NCBI RefSeq assembly: GCF_008080435.1 | Contig: NZ_VRKN01000001.1 | Span: 496,001 to 560,000, forward strand | Length of the DNA stretch: 64,000 bases | From: Enterobacter asburiae | Lineage (GTDB): Bacteria; Pseudomonadota; Gammaproteobacteria; Enterobacterales; Enterobacteriaceae | Direction: 5' to 3' | Shown: piece by piece, positions 52,403-62,792 of the stretch | Layout: the number at the start of each line of letters is the position of its first letter | How positions within the stretch are numbered: the first letter of the stretch is position 1 | Position numbers and translations under genes: made by a program | The notes under the pieces: generated by a model | The model's input: the letters and a program-made list of their open reading frames with translations, nothing else | Database searches by the model: none | Told to the model about the DNA's origin: nothing

Positions 52403-53188
52403 ATGCTGCACTTCACCAGCGACCAGTGGGTTCAGTGGCTCGGCATCTATTTCTGGCCGATGCTGCGCATCATGGCGTTGATATCCTCCGCCCCCATTCT
52501 CAGTGAGAAATCGATACCCAAGCGCGTCAAGGTGGGGCTGGGCATAATCATCTCCATTATCGTCGCGCCCTCTCTCCCCCCCGTGGATATTCCGATCTTC
52601 TCGGCGAATGCGGTGTGGGTGGCCTTGCAGCAGGTGATGATTGGCGTCGCCGTCGGCTTTACCATGCAGCTCGCCTTTGCCGCAGTGCGTACCGCAGGGG
52701 AACTGATCGGCCTGCAGATGGGGTTATCGTTCGCCACGTTTGTTGATCCCGGTAGTCATCTCAACATGCCCGTGCTGGCGCGAATTATCGATCTGCTCGC
52801 CATGCTGCTGTTCCTGTCGTTCAACGGCCATCTGTGGCTTATCTCCATGCTGGTGGATACGTTCCATACGCTGCCGATTGGCGAAAATCCGGTGAACAGC
52901 AACGCCTTTCTGGCGCTCACTCGCGCTGCGGGGCTGATATTCCTGAACGGGCTGATGCTGGCGCTGCCGATCATCACCCTGCTGCTGACCGTCAACCTGG
53001 CATTAGGTTTACTCAACCGAATGGCACCGCAGCTTTCAGTGTTTGTCATTGGTTTTCCGCTGACGCTGACGGTTGGAATTTTATTAATGTCATTGCTGAT
53101 GCCACTTATCGCTCCCTTCTGTGAACATTTATTCGGCGAGATATTCAACCTGTTAGCGGATATTGTCAGCGAACTGCCACGTAAATAA
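52403..53188 (+). CDS. fliR: Flagellar export gate protein FliR
   Basis: FliR caps the FliP5 ring and completes the secretion channel. It has 261 residues with six hydrophobic segments, [19 protein letters not shown] and the conserved [19 protein letters not shown] motif. It is the last gene of fliLMNOPQR. No intrinsic terminator is obvious in the 294 bp before rcsA. Confidence 0.97.
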   Translation: MLHFTSDQWVQWLGIYFWPMLRIMALISSAPILSEKSIPKRVKVGLGIIISIIVAPSLPPVDIPIFSANAVWVALQQVMIGVAVGFTMQLAFAAVRTAGELIGLQMGLSFATFVDPGSHLNMPVLARIIDLLAMLLFLSFNGHLWLISMLVDTFHTLPIGENPVNSNAFLALTRAAGLIFLNGLMLALPIITLLLTVNLALGLLNRMAPQLSVFVIGFPLTLTVGILLMSLLMPLIAPFCEHLFGEIFNLLADIVSELPRK

Positions 53189-53319
53189 TAGCCCGCACTG
53201 TTGCTATTGTCTTTCTGAGGATATTCCTAAAATAAAACACGAAAAACATCTTCCAGGATATATCTGACGCGGTTTAATTGTTTCTAACCATCTCACAATA
53301 CTTAATATTTACTTTACTT

Positions 53320-53333
53320 TAAGAAGATTCCTG
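53320..53333 (+). promoter_or_regulatory. RcsAB box upstream of rcsA
   Basis: TAAGAAGATTCCTG matches the RcsAB consensus TAAGAATATTCCTA at 12 of 14 bases. It lies 150 bp before the rcsA ATG, the place where RcsA with RcsB autoactivates rcsA in E. coli. Confidence 0.78.
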
Positions 53334-53482
53334 GCAAATTATACGTAACTTTACGGGATAGTGAGTCCGCCTGAAAGTCTTTGTCATGCTCACAGGTTTA
53401 TTATTTTTTTCCATCCCGTATGGCTGTTTTGAGCTCTCAGGCAGATGGTGAATTATCGTTACGCATTGAGTGAGGGTATGCC

Positions 53483-54106
53483 ATGTCAACGATCATTATG
53501 GATTTATGCAGCTACACCCGGCTAGGGTTAACCGGGTACCTGGCAAGCAGAGGGGTAAGAAAGAGAGACATCAACGATGCACACACCGTTGACGAACTCG
53601 CAGCCGCTTGTGACGAACTAAAACCAGGCGTGGTGTTTATTAATGAGGACTGTTTCATTCACGATCCAGCCAACAGTCAGCACATTAAGCAAATCATTAA
53701 TCAGCATCCAAAAACCCTGTTTATTGTTTTTATGGCGATCGCGAATATCCATTTCGATGAGTATTTGTTGGTCCGTAAAAATTTATTGATCAGTTCTAAA
53801 TCGATTAAACCTGAGTCGCTGGATGACATTCTGGGTGATTATTTGAATAAAGAAGTTAAAAATGTAGGAGCGGTTAACTTACCCACCCTATCATTAAGCA
53901 GGACTGAATCAAGTATGCTGCGAATGTGGATGGCGGGACAAGGAACTATTCAGATCTCGGACCAGATGAATATTAAAGCGAAAACCGTTTCGTCACACAA
54001 AGGAAATATTAAAAGGAAAATTAAAACGCATAATAAGCAAGTGATCTACCACGTGGTACGCCTGACCGATAATGTGACGAACGGGATTTTCGTCAACATG
54101 CGTTAG
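53483..54106 (+). CDS. rcsA: Capsule regulator RcsA
   Basis: RcsA is an unstable Lon substrate that pairs with RcsB to activate colanic-acid capsule genes and repress flhDC. It has 207 residues: a degenerate receiver-like N-terminus without a phospho-acceptor pattern and a C-terminal LuxR-type HTH ([37 protein letters not shown]). Low GC relative to fli genes is typical for rcsA and fits H-NS silencing relieved by DsrA. Confidence 0.97.
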   Translation: MSTIIMDLCSYTRLGLTGYLASRGVRKRDINDAHTVDELAAACDELKPGVVFINEDCFIHDPANSQHIKQIINQHPKTLFIVFMAIANIHFDEYLLVRKNLLISSKSIKPESLDDILGDYLNKEVKNVGAVNLPTLSLSRTESSMLRMWMAGQGTIQISDQMNIKAKTVSSHKGNIKRKIKTHNKQVIYHVVRLTDNVTNGIFVNMR

Positions 54107-54136
54107 TCTCTTAAGACCCTGTGCACCCTACCTTTG

Positions 54137-54162
54137 ATCTCTGGCCTGGCCAGAGATTTTTG
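54137..54162 (+). terminator. Terminator after rcsA
   Basis: ATCTCTGGC-CTG-GCCAGAGAT is a perfect 9-bp stem followed by TTTT, 31 nt past the rcsA stop. Confidence 0.85.
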
Positions 54163-54207
54163 CTTCTATGAGGTTGTCGGGCACGCGCTGTGCTACCCGA
54201 CGCCGTG

Positions 54208-54759
<552 letters not shown>

Positions 54760-54767
54760 GGCGAAAA

Positions 54768-54855
54768 AAATCCCGGTCATGGGGATGGCCGGGATCAAAA
54801 CTTGCTTATGCAAGAAGCACTTGAAAATTCGTTACACCAGGAAATCTGATGTACA
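54768..54855 (-). ncRNA. dsrA: Small regulatory RNA DsrA
   Basis: The minus strand carries ACATCAGATTTCCTGGTGTA, ACGAATTTTCAAGTGCTTCT and TGCATAAGCAAG, close to E. coli DsrA (87 nt). The 3' stem is GATCCCGGCCATCC/CATGACCGGGATTTTTTT, a Rho-independent terminator whose sequence differs from E. coli. The rpoS-pairing region in the first stem-loop is conserved, and the hns-pairing segment is close. A promoter with TTGTCA and GATAGT lies just upstream. Location between yodD and mpgP matches E. coli. DsrA with Hfq activates rpoS translation and represses hns. Ends are estimated to a few bases. Confidence 0.93.
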
Positions 54856-55060
54856 TGCCACACTATCCCCAACGAATTTGGCTGACAAGCATATATTCTT
54901 ATGATGAATATAATATTTTTAACATAATGCTTTTTGTTATGAGCAATAACACACGCCGAATGCGGGTTTGCCAGGGACATCTCTTTTTTCCCCGGTTAAC
55001 AACTCGGTTATTTTTTAGGAATTTTCTTAGATCGCGACGCAGCCGTTATCAGGAGTCACT

Positions 55061-55861
55061 ATGCCTTCACTGCGGGATACATTGCTGATTTTTTCTGACC
55101 TGGATGGCTCGTTGCTGGATATTCATACCTATGAGTGGCAACCCGCAATGCCCTGGCTGGACAGGCTGCTGGATAACCAGATTCCGGTCATTCTCTGCAG
55201 CAGCAAGACTGCGGCAGAGATGCTGGATATCCAGCAGGATCTGGGGCTGGAAGGCTTGCCTTTTATTGCCGAGAACGGCGCGGTGATTCAGCCTGACGTG
55301 CGTTGGGAGAAGGTTCAGCGCCAGATCAGGGGGATGACGCACCGGGATATTCGCCCGCGGATCGAGCAAATTCGCCTGCAGACGGGCTTTAAATTCACCA
55401 CCTTTGACGACGTGGATGAGCACGTTATCAGCGAGTGGACCGGACTGACGCGCTACCGTTCGGCGCTTGCCCGCAAGCATGAAGCGTCTGTTACGCTCAT
55501 CTGGCGCGATACCGACGAGAAAATGGCCCAGTTTGAAGAGGAGCTGGCGCACAGCGGCCTGAAATGTCTGCAGGGGGCGCGCTTCTGGCATATTCTGGAC
55601 GTCCGCTGTGGCAAGGATGTTGCGGTTAACTGGCTGATTGCGCAGTACCGCGAGCAGGAAGAGATCGAACCCACCACGCTGGGACTCGGCGACGGCCCCA
55701 ATGATGCGCCGCTGCTCGACAGCGTTGACTTCGCGGTGGTGATTAAGGGCATTAACCGCCAGGGCATCACGCTACGGGACGATAACCCCGCCCGGGTTTA
55801 TCACACCCGGCAGCCCGGCCCGGCGGGCTGGCAGGAGGGACTGGATCACTTCCTGTCCTAA
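55061..55861 (+). CDS. mpgP: Mannosyl-3-phosphoglycerate phosphatase-like HAD protein (YedP)
   Basis: A HAD-superfamily IIB phosphatase, 266 residues (E. coli YedP 271). Motif I is [10 protein letters not shown], motif [13 protein letters not shown], and motif [16 protein letters not shown]. The family name reflects removal of phosphate from mannosyl-3-phosphoglycerate, but no synthase is nearby and the cellular role is uncertain. AGGAGTCACT precedes the ATG. Its stop overlaps the convergent dgcQ stop by 4 nt. Confidence 0.92.
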   Translation: MPSLRDTLLIFSDLDGSLLDIHTYEWQPAMPWLDRLLDNQIPVILCSSKTAAEMLDIQQDLGLEGLPFIAENGAVIQPDVRWEKVQRQIRGMTHRDIRPRIEQIRLQTGFKFTTFDDVDEHVISEWTGLTRYRSALARKHEASVTLIWRDTDEKMAQFEEELAHSGLKCLQGARFWHILDVRCGKDVAVNWLIAQYREQEEIEPTTLGLGDGPNDAPLLDSVDFAVVIKGINRQGITLRDDNPARVYHTRQPGPAGWQEGLDHFLS

Positions 55862-57552
55862 TCCCGCCAGACGACCCGGTTACGACCACACTGTTTGGCC
55901 TGGTACAGCCGGGCGTCCGCAATGGACTGCAGCTGTTCAAATTCGTAGTTGCCCGCTTCATCCGCGCTGCTGACCCCCAGTGACGCGCTGATGCGCAGGG
56001 TTATGCTTTTCTTCACCAGGATCTCCTTACTGTTGATCCGGCAACGAATGCGGTCCGCAACCCCTCTCGCCTCTTCCAGACCGATCCCCGGCAGGACGAC
56101 GCAAAACTCTTCCCCGCCTACACGCCCTGCCACATCATTCTTGCGTAACGCGCTGGCAATCAGTCCCGCCGTGTGGGAGAGCACCTTATCACCGGCCTGA
56201 TGGCCGAAACGGTCGTTGATGTTTTTAAAATGATCGAGATCGATCTGAATCACCGAGAACGGCAGCGACTGCTGGCGACAGGTTTCCGCCAGCTTTCTTG
56301 CGCGGTCGAACAGCGCGCCGCGATTATTCAGCCGGGTAAGCGGGTCATGCTAGGCCTGCCACTGGAGCGAGTGCTGAAGCGTGTACATGTTACTCACCAT
56401 CCGACGGATCACCAGCCACGAGATCAATAGCATGGCGGTAAAGAGCGCCCACAGCAGTGCCAGCACGATACTGATGCTGCCGAAGTCATCTTGTACCCCT
56501 TCATGCAGGGTGTGGATCCGCAAGACGACACCGTCGAAGTGATCGAGCCGCTCCCAGCTAACAAAACGGCTTCCGAGGCGGATCCCGCCGCCGGTGGCGT
56601 GCTCAATCGCCTGCGCAATTTGCGCCGTTTCGCGTTCGTCAAAATGGTTAACCGCGTTTTCCGCGTGGGCTGAGGTGGCAATCATATTGAGCCGGGTATC
56701 GTACAGTTGATACTCCCCCTCCGTTCGATCTTCCGTCGCTTCGGCCAGCAGACGCTGCATCGTGCTCAACGTAAAATCCATCGCCACGACGCCATACCAA
56801 TAATGATCGAAATAGATGGGGACGCTGGCGGTGATCATACGTTCATCCCCGGTCCAGAATGAAGGAGTAGAGATAAACCAGCGCACCGCGCGAGCGCGAT
56901 TGTTACGTTCTGACTGCTGGGTAAACCAGGACTGTGTGACCAGATGGTAATAGCGGGAGGTAATGTCGCCTGCCTGGTCCGGCGTATCCGTGGAAATGAA
57001 AAACCCGGCGCGGGACACGTAGATCACACGCGCTTCCGTTTGCGCTCTCGACGACGCCAGCCTGAGCAGATACCCCACTTCGAGCGTGGCAGAAATTTCA
57101 TGACTGAGGCGCTCAGCGTCACGATTCAGAAGCGTGGTTTTTTCGACAAACGCATCCGAGACACCGTTAATGGGAAGGGTGCGTTTTTTATCAACGGCAA
57201 GCTGCCAGGTGGGGAGCATGCGGACGGTGTTAAAGCGTGACACCGCATTCTGTAATACATCAAATGCCAGCGGCGTCTGGATCGCATCACGCATGCCCTG
57301 ACGGAACAACAGCATCCTGTCCACGCTGTTCTGTAACTGCCTGTCCAGCGAACTGGCCACCGTATCCAGATGGTTACGCTGGCTGGAGATATACACCTCT
57401 TCGAGGACCACCACCTCACGCCAGGTCAGGAGAGTGGAAAACACCAGAACGACCAGAAAACAGAGATTAACAATCAACCCCGGATTGCTACGCTTATGCA
57501 GCCATTGCAAAAATGATTGTCTTACAACAAAGGTATCGCGCTGCACACACAC
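55858..57552 (-). pseudogene. dgcQ: Diguanylate cyclase gene dgcQ interrupted by an in-frame amber codon
   Basis: DgcQ (YedQ) makes c-di-GMP and in E. coli supports cellulose production. Read through, the locus gives 564 residues, the E. coli length. The start MCVQRDTFVVRQSFLQWL leads to a membrane helix (IVNLCFLVVLVFSTLL), a periplasmic sensor region, a second helix (LLWALFTAMLLISWLVI), then the GGDEF domain with active-site GGEEF. A TAG at 56350-56352 sits after LQHSLQWQA and before [14 protein letters not shown], where relatives have Trp (a TGG to TAG change). The frame is unshifted on both sides, so the break is recent or an error. A 400-residue truncated sensor without the catalytic domain would result. 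Confidence 0.93.
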
Positions 57553-57586
57553 TCCATGATGACTGCCTTACACCCGGTACTTGAGA

Positions 57587-57613
57587 TAAAAACGCCCGGC
57601 AAAGCCGGGCGTT
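57587..57613 (-). terminator. Terminator after yodC
   Basis: AACGCCCGGC-TTT-GCCGGGCGTT is a perfect 10-bp stem, followed on the minus strand by TTT and ATC. It starts 7 nt after the yodC stop and separates it from dgcQ. Confidence 0.85.
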
Positions 57614-57619
57614 ATGTGA

Positions 57620-57802
57620 TTAAGCCTTGTCCCGCTTGTGCTGCCCGTCCCCCGGCTGAAGCTCATCTTCACGAAATGCTTCCCGCTTGATGCTATAGCC
57701 ATCGTGCCACCGACATTCCACCATTCCGCTGGAATACCCGGTGACAATCATACGTGGGCCGCCCTTCTTAGGCTTAACTTCATCACTGACCAAAAAGACC
57801 AT
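57620..57802 (-). CDS. yodC: YodC family protein (DUF2158)
   Basis: A 60-residue protein of unknown function recognised by MVFLVSDEVKPKKGGPRMIV and MVECRWHDGYSIKREAF, typical of DUF2158/YodC. It is a likely small beta-rich cytoplasmic fold. CAGGAGGCAGGT gives a strong ribosome site. A C-terminal basic tail (GQHKRDKA) is present. Confidence 0.9.
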   Translation of the reverse strand: MVFLVSDEVKPKKGGPRMIVTGYSSGMVECRWHDGYSIKREAFREDELQPGDGQHKRDKA

Positions 57803-57880
57803 ACCTGCCTCCTGTATCAGGGTGAAACTGTTTCAATTTAGACGAGGAATGGTCTTTTTGCATCCCACAATGGGGAATAA

Positions 57881-58792
57881 TTAGTGCGACGTGCCGCGTA
57901 TTTTTTCAACCAGCTTCACCGCCGCGACCACGATAGCGCCAATGATAAAGCCCAGCACAAGATTAAGCAGCGTGGGCAGAATTGCCGCGACAACGGCACC
58001 CTGCGCCGAGGAAAAATGTTCGATAGCATGGTGCAGCGGAGCGATACCGTGAACCACGATCCCGCCGCCCACGAGGAACATCGCCAGCGTGCCCACTACC
58101 GACAAACTCTTCATTAGCCACGGGGCCAGCACCAGCAGGCTTTTGCCGATGCCTCTTGCCACCGCGCTCGATTTCTCCTCCAGCCAGTAGCCGATATCAT
58201 CCAGCTTCACGATCAGTCCCACCAGGCCGTACACGCCGACGGTGACCAGAATGGCGATGCCGGAGAGGATAAGAACCTGATTCAGGAGCGGCGCGTCTGA
58301 CACAATGCCCAGCGTAATAGCGACAATCTCCGCAGACAGGATAAAGTCGGTCCGAATGGCGCCTTTGACCTTATCGCGCTCGAAGGTTTTCGGATCCTGA
58401 GCGGCCAGCGCTTCAAGACGCTGCTGGCGCATCTCCGGGGTATCGCTCTCCTTGCGCGCGCTAAAGGAGTGCAGAACCTTCTCCACCCCCTCGAAGCAGA
58501 GAAATGCCCCGCCAATCATCAGCAACGGCGTGATGGCCCAGGGAATAAACGCGCTGATCAGCAGCGCCAGCGGCACCAGAATCACCTTATTCAGGAAGGA
58601 GCCTTTTGCCACGCCCCATACCACCGGCAGTTCACGGTTAGCCCTTACCCCACTCACCTGTTGGGCGTTAAGCGATAAATCATCCCCCAGTACACCTGCG
58701 GTTTTTTTCGCCGCCAGTTTACCCATCACTGAAATGTCATCCAGTAAGGTGGCAATATCATCCAGCAATGTTAATAAGCTACTTCCTGCCAA
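57881..58792 (-). CDS. yedI: YedI inner membrane protein (DUF808)
   Basis: A 303-residue inner-membrane protein of the DUF808 family, nearly identical over long stretches to E. coli YedI ([40 protein letters not shown]). About six to seven hydrophobic helices are seen, the last [16 protein letters not shown] followed by a Gly-rich helix. Function is unknown. It diverges from yedA. Confidence 0.95.
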   Translation of the reverse strand: MAGSSLLTLLDDIATLLDDISVMGKLAAKKTAGVLGDDLSLNAQQVSGVRANRELPVVWGVAKGSFLNKVILVPLALLISAFIPWAITPLLMIGGAFLCFEGVEKVLHSFSARKESDTPEMRQQRLEALAAQDPKTFERDKVKGAIRTDFILSAEIVAITLGIVSDAPLLNQVLILSGIAILVTVGVYGLVGLIVKLDDIGYWLEEKSSAVARGIGKSLLVLAPWLMKSLSVVGTLAMFLVGGGIVVHGIAPLHHAIEHFSSAQGAVVAAILPTLLNLVLGFIIGAIVVAAVKLVEKIRGTSH

Positions 58793-58970
58793 AATCTTAA
58801 TCCTTCATTTTTTGGTAATTAAGTGAATAGTATGGAGCAAAAGCGCAAACCCGGAAACAGGCACCTCACGTCAACAAAAAATTCACATCAGCTACACAAT
58901 TAAAGGGCTCGCCAGCGCGATAGTTTTCGCGTTTACTATCAGCGACCTTTTTATTTCGTCGTGAGGGATT

Positions 58971-59885
58971 ATGCGTTTCCGGCAATTGCTACCGCTCATT
59001 GGGGCACTCTTTTCGCTGTACATCATCTGGGGCTCAACCTACTTTGTCATTCGCATCGGCGTGGAAAGCTGGCCGCCGCTGATGATGGCGGGCATTCGTT
59101 TCCTCTCGGCTGGCGTCTTGCTGCTCGCGTTTCTTCTGCTGCGCGGACATAAGCTTCCCCCGCTGCGTCCGATGCTGAATGCCGCCCTGATTGGCCTGCT
59201 GCTGCTGGCGGTGGGAAATGGGTTTGTGACGATTGCCGAGCACCAGAACGTACCGTCCGGGATCGCCGCCGTGGTCGTTGCCACCGTACCGCTGTTTACC
59301 CTCTGCTTTAGCCGCCTTTTCGGTATCCGTACCCGCAAGCTGGAATGGCTGGGGATTGGTATTGGCCTTGCCGGCATTATTCTGCTGAATAGCGGCGGTA
59401 ACCTGAGCGGGAATCCGTGGGGCGCCGTCATCATCCTGATTGGCTCGATGAGCTGGGCGTTTGGTTCCGTCTACGGTTCGCGTATCGAACTGCCGACAGG
59501 CATGATGGCAGGCGCGATAGAGATGCTTGCCGCCGGAATTGTGCTGCTGCTGGCCTCTACGCTGACGGGAGAGAAGCTGACCACCCTGCCGCCGCTGTCG
59601 GGCTTTCTGGCGGTAGGCTACCTGGCACTGTTTGGCTCCATTATTGCCATTAACGCTTATATGTTCCTGATCCGTAATGTCTCCCCGGCTGTCGCCACCA
59701 GCTATGCCTACGTCAACCCGGTCGTGGCCGTGCTGCTCGGGACGGGATTGGGGGGAGAAACGCTCTCTTCCGTTGAATGGCTGGCATTAGGGGTAATTGT
59801 TTTTGCCGTCGTGCTGGTCACCCTGGGCAAATATTTACTGCCCGCAAAACCGGTGGTCACGCCTTGCGAGGTGGAGAAACCTTAA
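58971..59885 (+). CDS. yedA: YedA drug/metabolite exporter (EamA family)
   Basis: A ten-helix DMT-superfamily exporter, 304 residues (E. coli 306). Two EamA repeats are visible, beginning LYIIWGSTYFVIRIGVESWP and GAVIILIGSMSWAFGSVYGS. The substrate is not known; relatives export amino acids or metabolites. Its 3' end overlaps the convergent vsr stop by 29 nt. Confidence 0.95.
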   Translation: MRFRQLLPLIGALFSLYIIWGSTYFVIRIGVESWPPLMMAGIRFLSAGVLLLAFLLLRGHKLPPLRPMLNAALIGLLLLAVGNGFVTIAEHQNVPSGIAAVVVATVPLFTLCFSRLFGIRTRKLEWLGIGIGLAGIILLNSGGNLSGNPWGAVIILIGSMSWAFGSVYGSRIELPTGMMAGAIEMLAAGIVLLLASTLTGEKLTTLPPLSGFLAVGYLALFGSIIAINAYMFLIRNVSPAVATSYAYVNPVVAVLLGTGLGGETLSSVEWLALGVIVFAVVLVTLGKYLLPAKPVVTPCEVEKP

Positions 59886-60348
59886 GCAGGTGAATACCCT
59901 GCGTGTCGATCTGCGCGGTCTGACCGCCGCCGCAGATCCACTCTTCCAGCCGTTCGGTCAGATCGGCATCGTTCAGTTTTAATCTGCCTCTCAGCGCACA
60001 CTCCCAGACGATCAGCACCCGCCAGCCCTGCGCAATCAGCGCGCTGAGATCCCGGTTGTCACGCTCGACGTTCTTGCCAATTTTATCCAGCCAGAAATCG
60101 GTGCGCGTCGCGGGAACTTTAAACAGATAGCAGTCGTGATGGTGCCAGAAACAGCCGTGAGTAAAGATGATGCACTGCCAGGCGTCAATGACGAAATCCG
60201 GACGACCTGCCAGCGCGGGATCCTGCACACGGAAATCAAACCCCGCCTGCGTCAGCAGCCCGGCCAGGCGCTTTTCGATGGCGGTGTCACGCGTGCCGAT
60301 GGCACGCATATTTTTGCTGCGTGTCGCCTTATCGTGAACATCCGTCAT
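59857..60348 (-). CDS. vsr: Very short patch repair endonuclease Vsr
   Basis: Vsr nicks beside T-G mismatches made when Dcm-methylated cytosine deaminates. The ATG at 60348 ([20 protein letters not shown]) gives 163 residues; the longer frame from 60510 is a shadow of dcm. The catalytic region [11 protein letters not shown] and [11 protein letters not shown] (metal and His residues) is intact. It starts inside dcm (20-nt overlap), the known dcm-vsr coupling. Confidence 0.96.
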   Translation of the reverse strand: MTDVHDKATRSKNMRAIGTRDTAIEKRLAGLLTQAGFDFRVQDPALAGRPDFVIDAWQCIIFTHGCFWHHHDCYLFKVPATRTDFWLDKIGKNVERDNRDLSALIAQGWRVLIVWECALRGRLKLNDADLTERLEEWICGGGQTAQIDTQGIHLLKVSPPRKA

Positions 60349-61762
60349 TGACGGCCTCACCCTGACGGAGTGCCACCGCTTGTCTGATGCGCGAGGCCAG
60401 CAGTTTTGCCACGGCCGCGAACGCGGGAACCACCACCGAATTACCAAACTGGCGGTACGCCTGGGTATCCGAAACCGGAATGCGGAAGCGGTAACCCTGC
60501 GGGGACTCAAATCCCATCAACCGGGCGCATTCCCGCGGCGTTAAGCGTCGCGGACGGTGACGCTGGTTGTGCGGATCGTCGAAATCTTTTTCACCCAGCG
60601 CCTTGTCCCAACCTCTGTCGATCAGGATTTCCGCGCCGTCTTTGTAATAGCGAGCAGACAACGTACGGGTCACGCTGTGCGGATCGTTCGGGTTTACCAT
60701 CCCAAAACCGAAGCCGTTGCCCTTCGCCTGATGCTTCTTGGCATAGCGGTAGAGGTATTTCCACAGCACCGGGGTAAGGATAAATTTCGCGTCAACGACA
60801 GGTTCCAGCAGGTCGGCCACGGCAGGACGATGCTCGGGATACAAAGACGGGATATCCCGAAGGGTGAAATCGCCTTTCAGATTGAGATCGCGGCGGAAAC
60901 CCACCAGCACAATACGTTCGCGATGCTGGGGCAGGAAATGTTTCCCATCAATGATTTTGGGATCGTCCGCGCCCATGTCCCGTGAATCGGCCACGTCATA
61001 ACCCAGTTCATCCAGCGTTTGCATGATAATGCGGAAGGTTTTTCCGCCGTCGTGGCTCTTAAGATTTTTGACATTTTCCAGCACAAAAATGGCCGGACGA
61101 CGGGCGTCAATAATGCGCGCCACGTCAAAAAACAGCGTTCCCTGGGTATCGCAGGCAAAGCCGTGGGCGCGTCCGAGGGCATTCTTTTTTGAAACGCCGG
61201 CCAGCGAGAAGGGCTGGCACGGAAAGCCGGCCAGCAGCACGTCATGCGCCGGGATCGTCTGCCGAATGTGATCGGCGGCCTGTTCATCGCTCACGCCGCT
61301 TTTATGGCTTAGGGTCACATCGCGGATATCCGCGTTGAAATGATGCTCGTGCGGATCGCAGTACCAGTTAGCCTTGTAGGTCCGTACGGCATGTTTGTTC
61401 CACTCGCTGGTAAACACGCACTGTCCGCCGATAGCTTCAAAACCGTGTCGGATACCGCCGATACCGGCAAACAGATCGATAAAGCGGAAGGCATAGTTCG
61501 GGTGCGCGGCAGAAGGACGCGGAAGCAGGTTTTGCAGATAACGAAACTCGCCTTCACTGAGGCGACGCCCTGCGCGTTCGCTGGTCAGCAGACGTTTAAG
61601 GATCGCCGGGCTCCAGTGGCTCTCGCCGTGCGCCACCAGCAGATTGGCCAGCGTTTTAGCATCATAGATATCCAACAGCTGGCGCAGTAACGCCTGCACC
61701 GTTGCCGTTGATTTCTCAGCCTGCTCAGGCGCGGGCTCTGTCACTGATCGATTTTCCTGCAT
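60329..61762 (-). CDS. dcm: DNA-cytosine methyltransferase Dcm
   Basis: Dcm methylates the inner C of CCWGG. It has 477 residues. Motif I is [19 protein letters not shown], motif [14 protein letters not shown] with the catalytic Cys near 180, motif [11 protein letters not shown], motif [15 protein letters not shown] and motif [12 protein letters not shown]. It shares 20 nt with vsr. No partner restriction gene is nearby, so it is the orphan enterobacterial enzyme. Confidence 0.97.
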   Translation of the reverse strand: MQENRSVTEPAPEQAEKSTATVQALLRQLLDIYDAKTLANLLVAHGESHWSPAILKRLLTSERAGRRLSEGEFRYLQNLLPRPSAAHPNYAFRFIDLFAGIGGIRHGFEAIGGQCVFTSEWNKHAVRTYKANWYCDPHEHHFNADIRDVTLSHKSGVSDEQAADHIRQTIPAHDVLLAGFPCQPFSLAGVSKKNALGRAHGFACDTQGTLFFDVARIIDARRPAIFVLENVKNLKSHDGGKTFRIIMQTLDELGYDVADSRDMGADDPKIIDGKHFLPQHRERIVLVGFRRDLNLKGDFTLRDIPSLYPEHRPAVADLLEPVVDAKFILTPVLWKYLYRYAKKHQAKGNGFGFGMVNPNDPHSVTRTLSARYYKDGAEILIDRGWDKALGEKDFDDPHNQRHRPRRLTPRECARLMGFESPQGYRFRIPVSDTQAYRQFGNSVVVPAFAAVAKLLASRIRQAVALRQGEAVNDGCSR

Positions 61763-61805
61763 TCTTTTAACCGGAGAATAAAGACTGGGAACAGATTACC
61801 ACAGT

Positions 61806-62513
61806 TCAGTTGCGCAAACTGCGACGGAAGCGGTTCAACACCTGGCTATCCAGCCCGATGCAGTCGCCGTGTAATTCGGCACTGAGTTTCGCCATAAACT
61901 GGATCAAAAAATCGGCATTGTGGCGTGCCAGCTCGCGGCCCATTTCCGTTTGCATTGTATCAGGCAATCGCAGCAGCTTGGTCTGAAAATGGTCGAGGGC
62001 AAACGCACGGTCGTCAAGGGTACGCGCATCGGCAAAGGGATCGTCGGCATCAAAAAGCGGCACGCCCAGTGCGCCCGAGACGGCAAAGACGCGCGCCAGA
62101 CCGATAGCGCCTAACGCTTCCAGTCGGTCTGCGTCCTGCACAATTTTGGCTTCCATGCTCTGCGGCGCAATCCCGGCGCTGAAGCTGTGTGCCTCAATCG
62201 CGTGCGCGACGGCGGCAGCGTGCTCTGGCGGAAAATCAGGGAAGTCGCGGCGCAGTATGTCACCCGTCTTGCGCGCAGCCAGTTGTGACGACTGGCTGCG
62301 TTCGGGATGATTTTTCGGCAGGCTGACAATATCGTGGAAATAGCATGCGGTCAGAATCACCAGCGGCTCTACCGCCTGGTGAACCATGATTTTTTGCGCC
62401 GTCATCCAGACCCGACGAAAATGCGAAATATCATGTGCGGTATCGTCGGTGCTGTGGTTTTCCTCAAGCCAGCGCTCAAATCTGTGCTGCCACCGGGCAA
62501 GTTCCATCGTCAT
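61806..62513 (-). CDS. yedJ: HD-domain phosphohydrolase YedJ
   Basis: A 235-residue HD-superfamily protein (E. coli 231). Metal ligands are seen in [26 protein letters not shown] and [16 protein letters not shown]. The substrate is unknown. The start [15 protein letters not shown] may instead be Met3. It is the last gene before the porin, as in K-12. Confidence 0.93.
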   Translation of the reverse strand: MTMELARWQHRFERWLEENHSTDDTAHDISHFRRVWMTAQKIMVHQAVEPLVILTACYFHDIVSLPKNHPERSQSSQLAARKTGDILRRDFPDFPPEHAAAVAHAIEAHSFSAGIAPQSMEAKIVQDADRLEALGAIGLARVFAVSGALGVPLFDADDPFADARTLDDRAFALDHFQTKLLRLPDTMQTEMGRELARHNADFLIQFMAKLSAELHGDCIGLDSQVLNRFRRSLRN

Positions 62514-62733
62514 GTCCTGTTTGTTTAAAAGAGAATGAATTATAACACAGACGAATTAAACCAATTAAAAAATAGAATTGCGAAATACTTAATAATAATT
62601 ACATCATATAAATTCAATGAATTAATTCACCAGAAAAATAAAGAGATTAATAGAAATACTTAGCAATATTTCATCGAATTTAATTACATTTATTTTTGAA
62701 ACTAAATGACATCTCCTGGAATAGTATCGACCT

Positions 62734-62756
62734 TGTAATCACGGAGAGTGATTACA
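62734..62756. repeat. Perfect palindrome upstream of the porin gene
   Basis: TGTAATCAC-GGAGA-GTGATTACA is a 9-bp perfect inverted repeat with a purine-rich 5-nt loop, ending 36 nt before the porin ATG in an otherwise 75-80% AT gap (62514-62792). It could be an operator or a leader hairpin. No known consensus fits well. Confidence 0.7.
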
Positions 62757-62792
62757 TATATTCATATAAATTATCTTTTAAGGGAATATATA

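Noticed and set aside
60349-60510. N-terminal extension of Vsr to 217 residues
   Set aside because: The extra residues are a frame-shifted reading of the dcm 3' end; the conserved Vsr start is at 60348.
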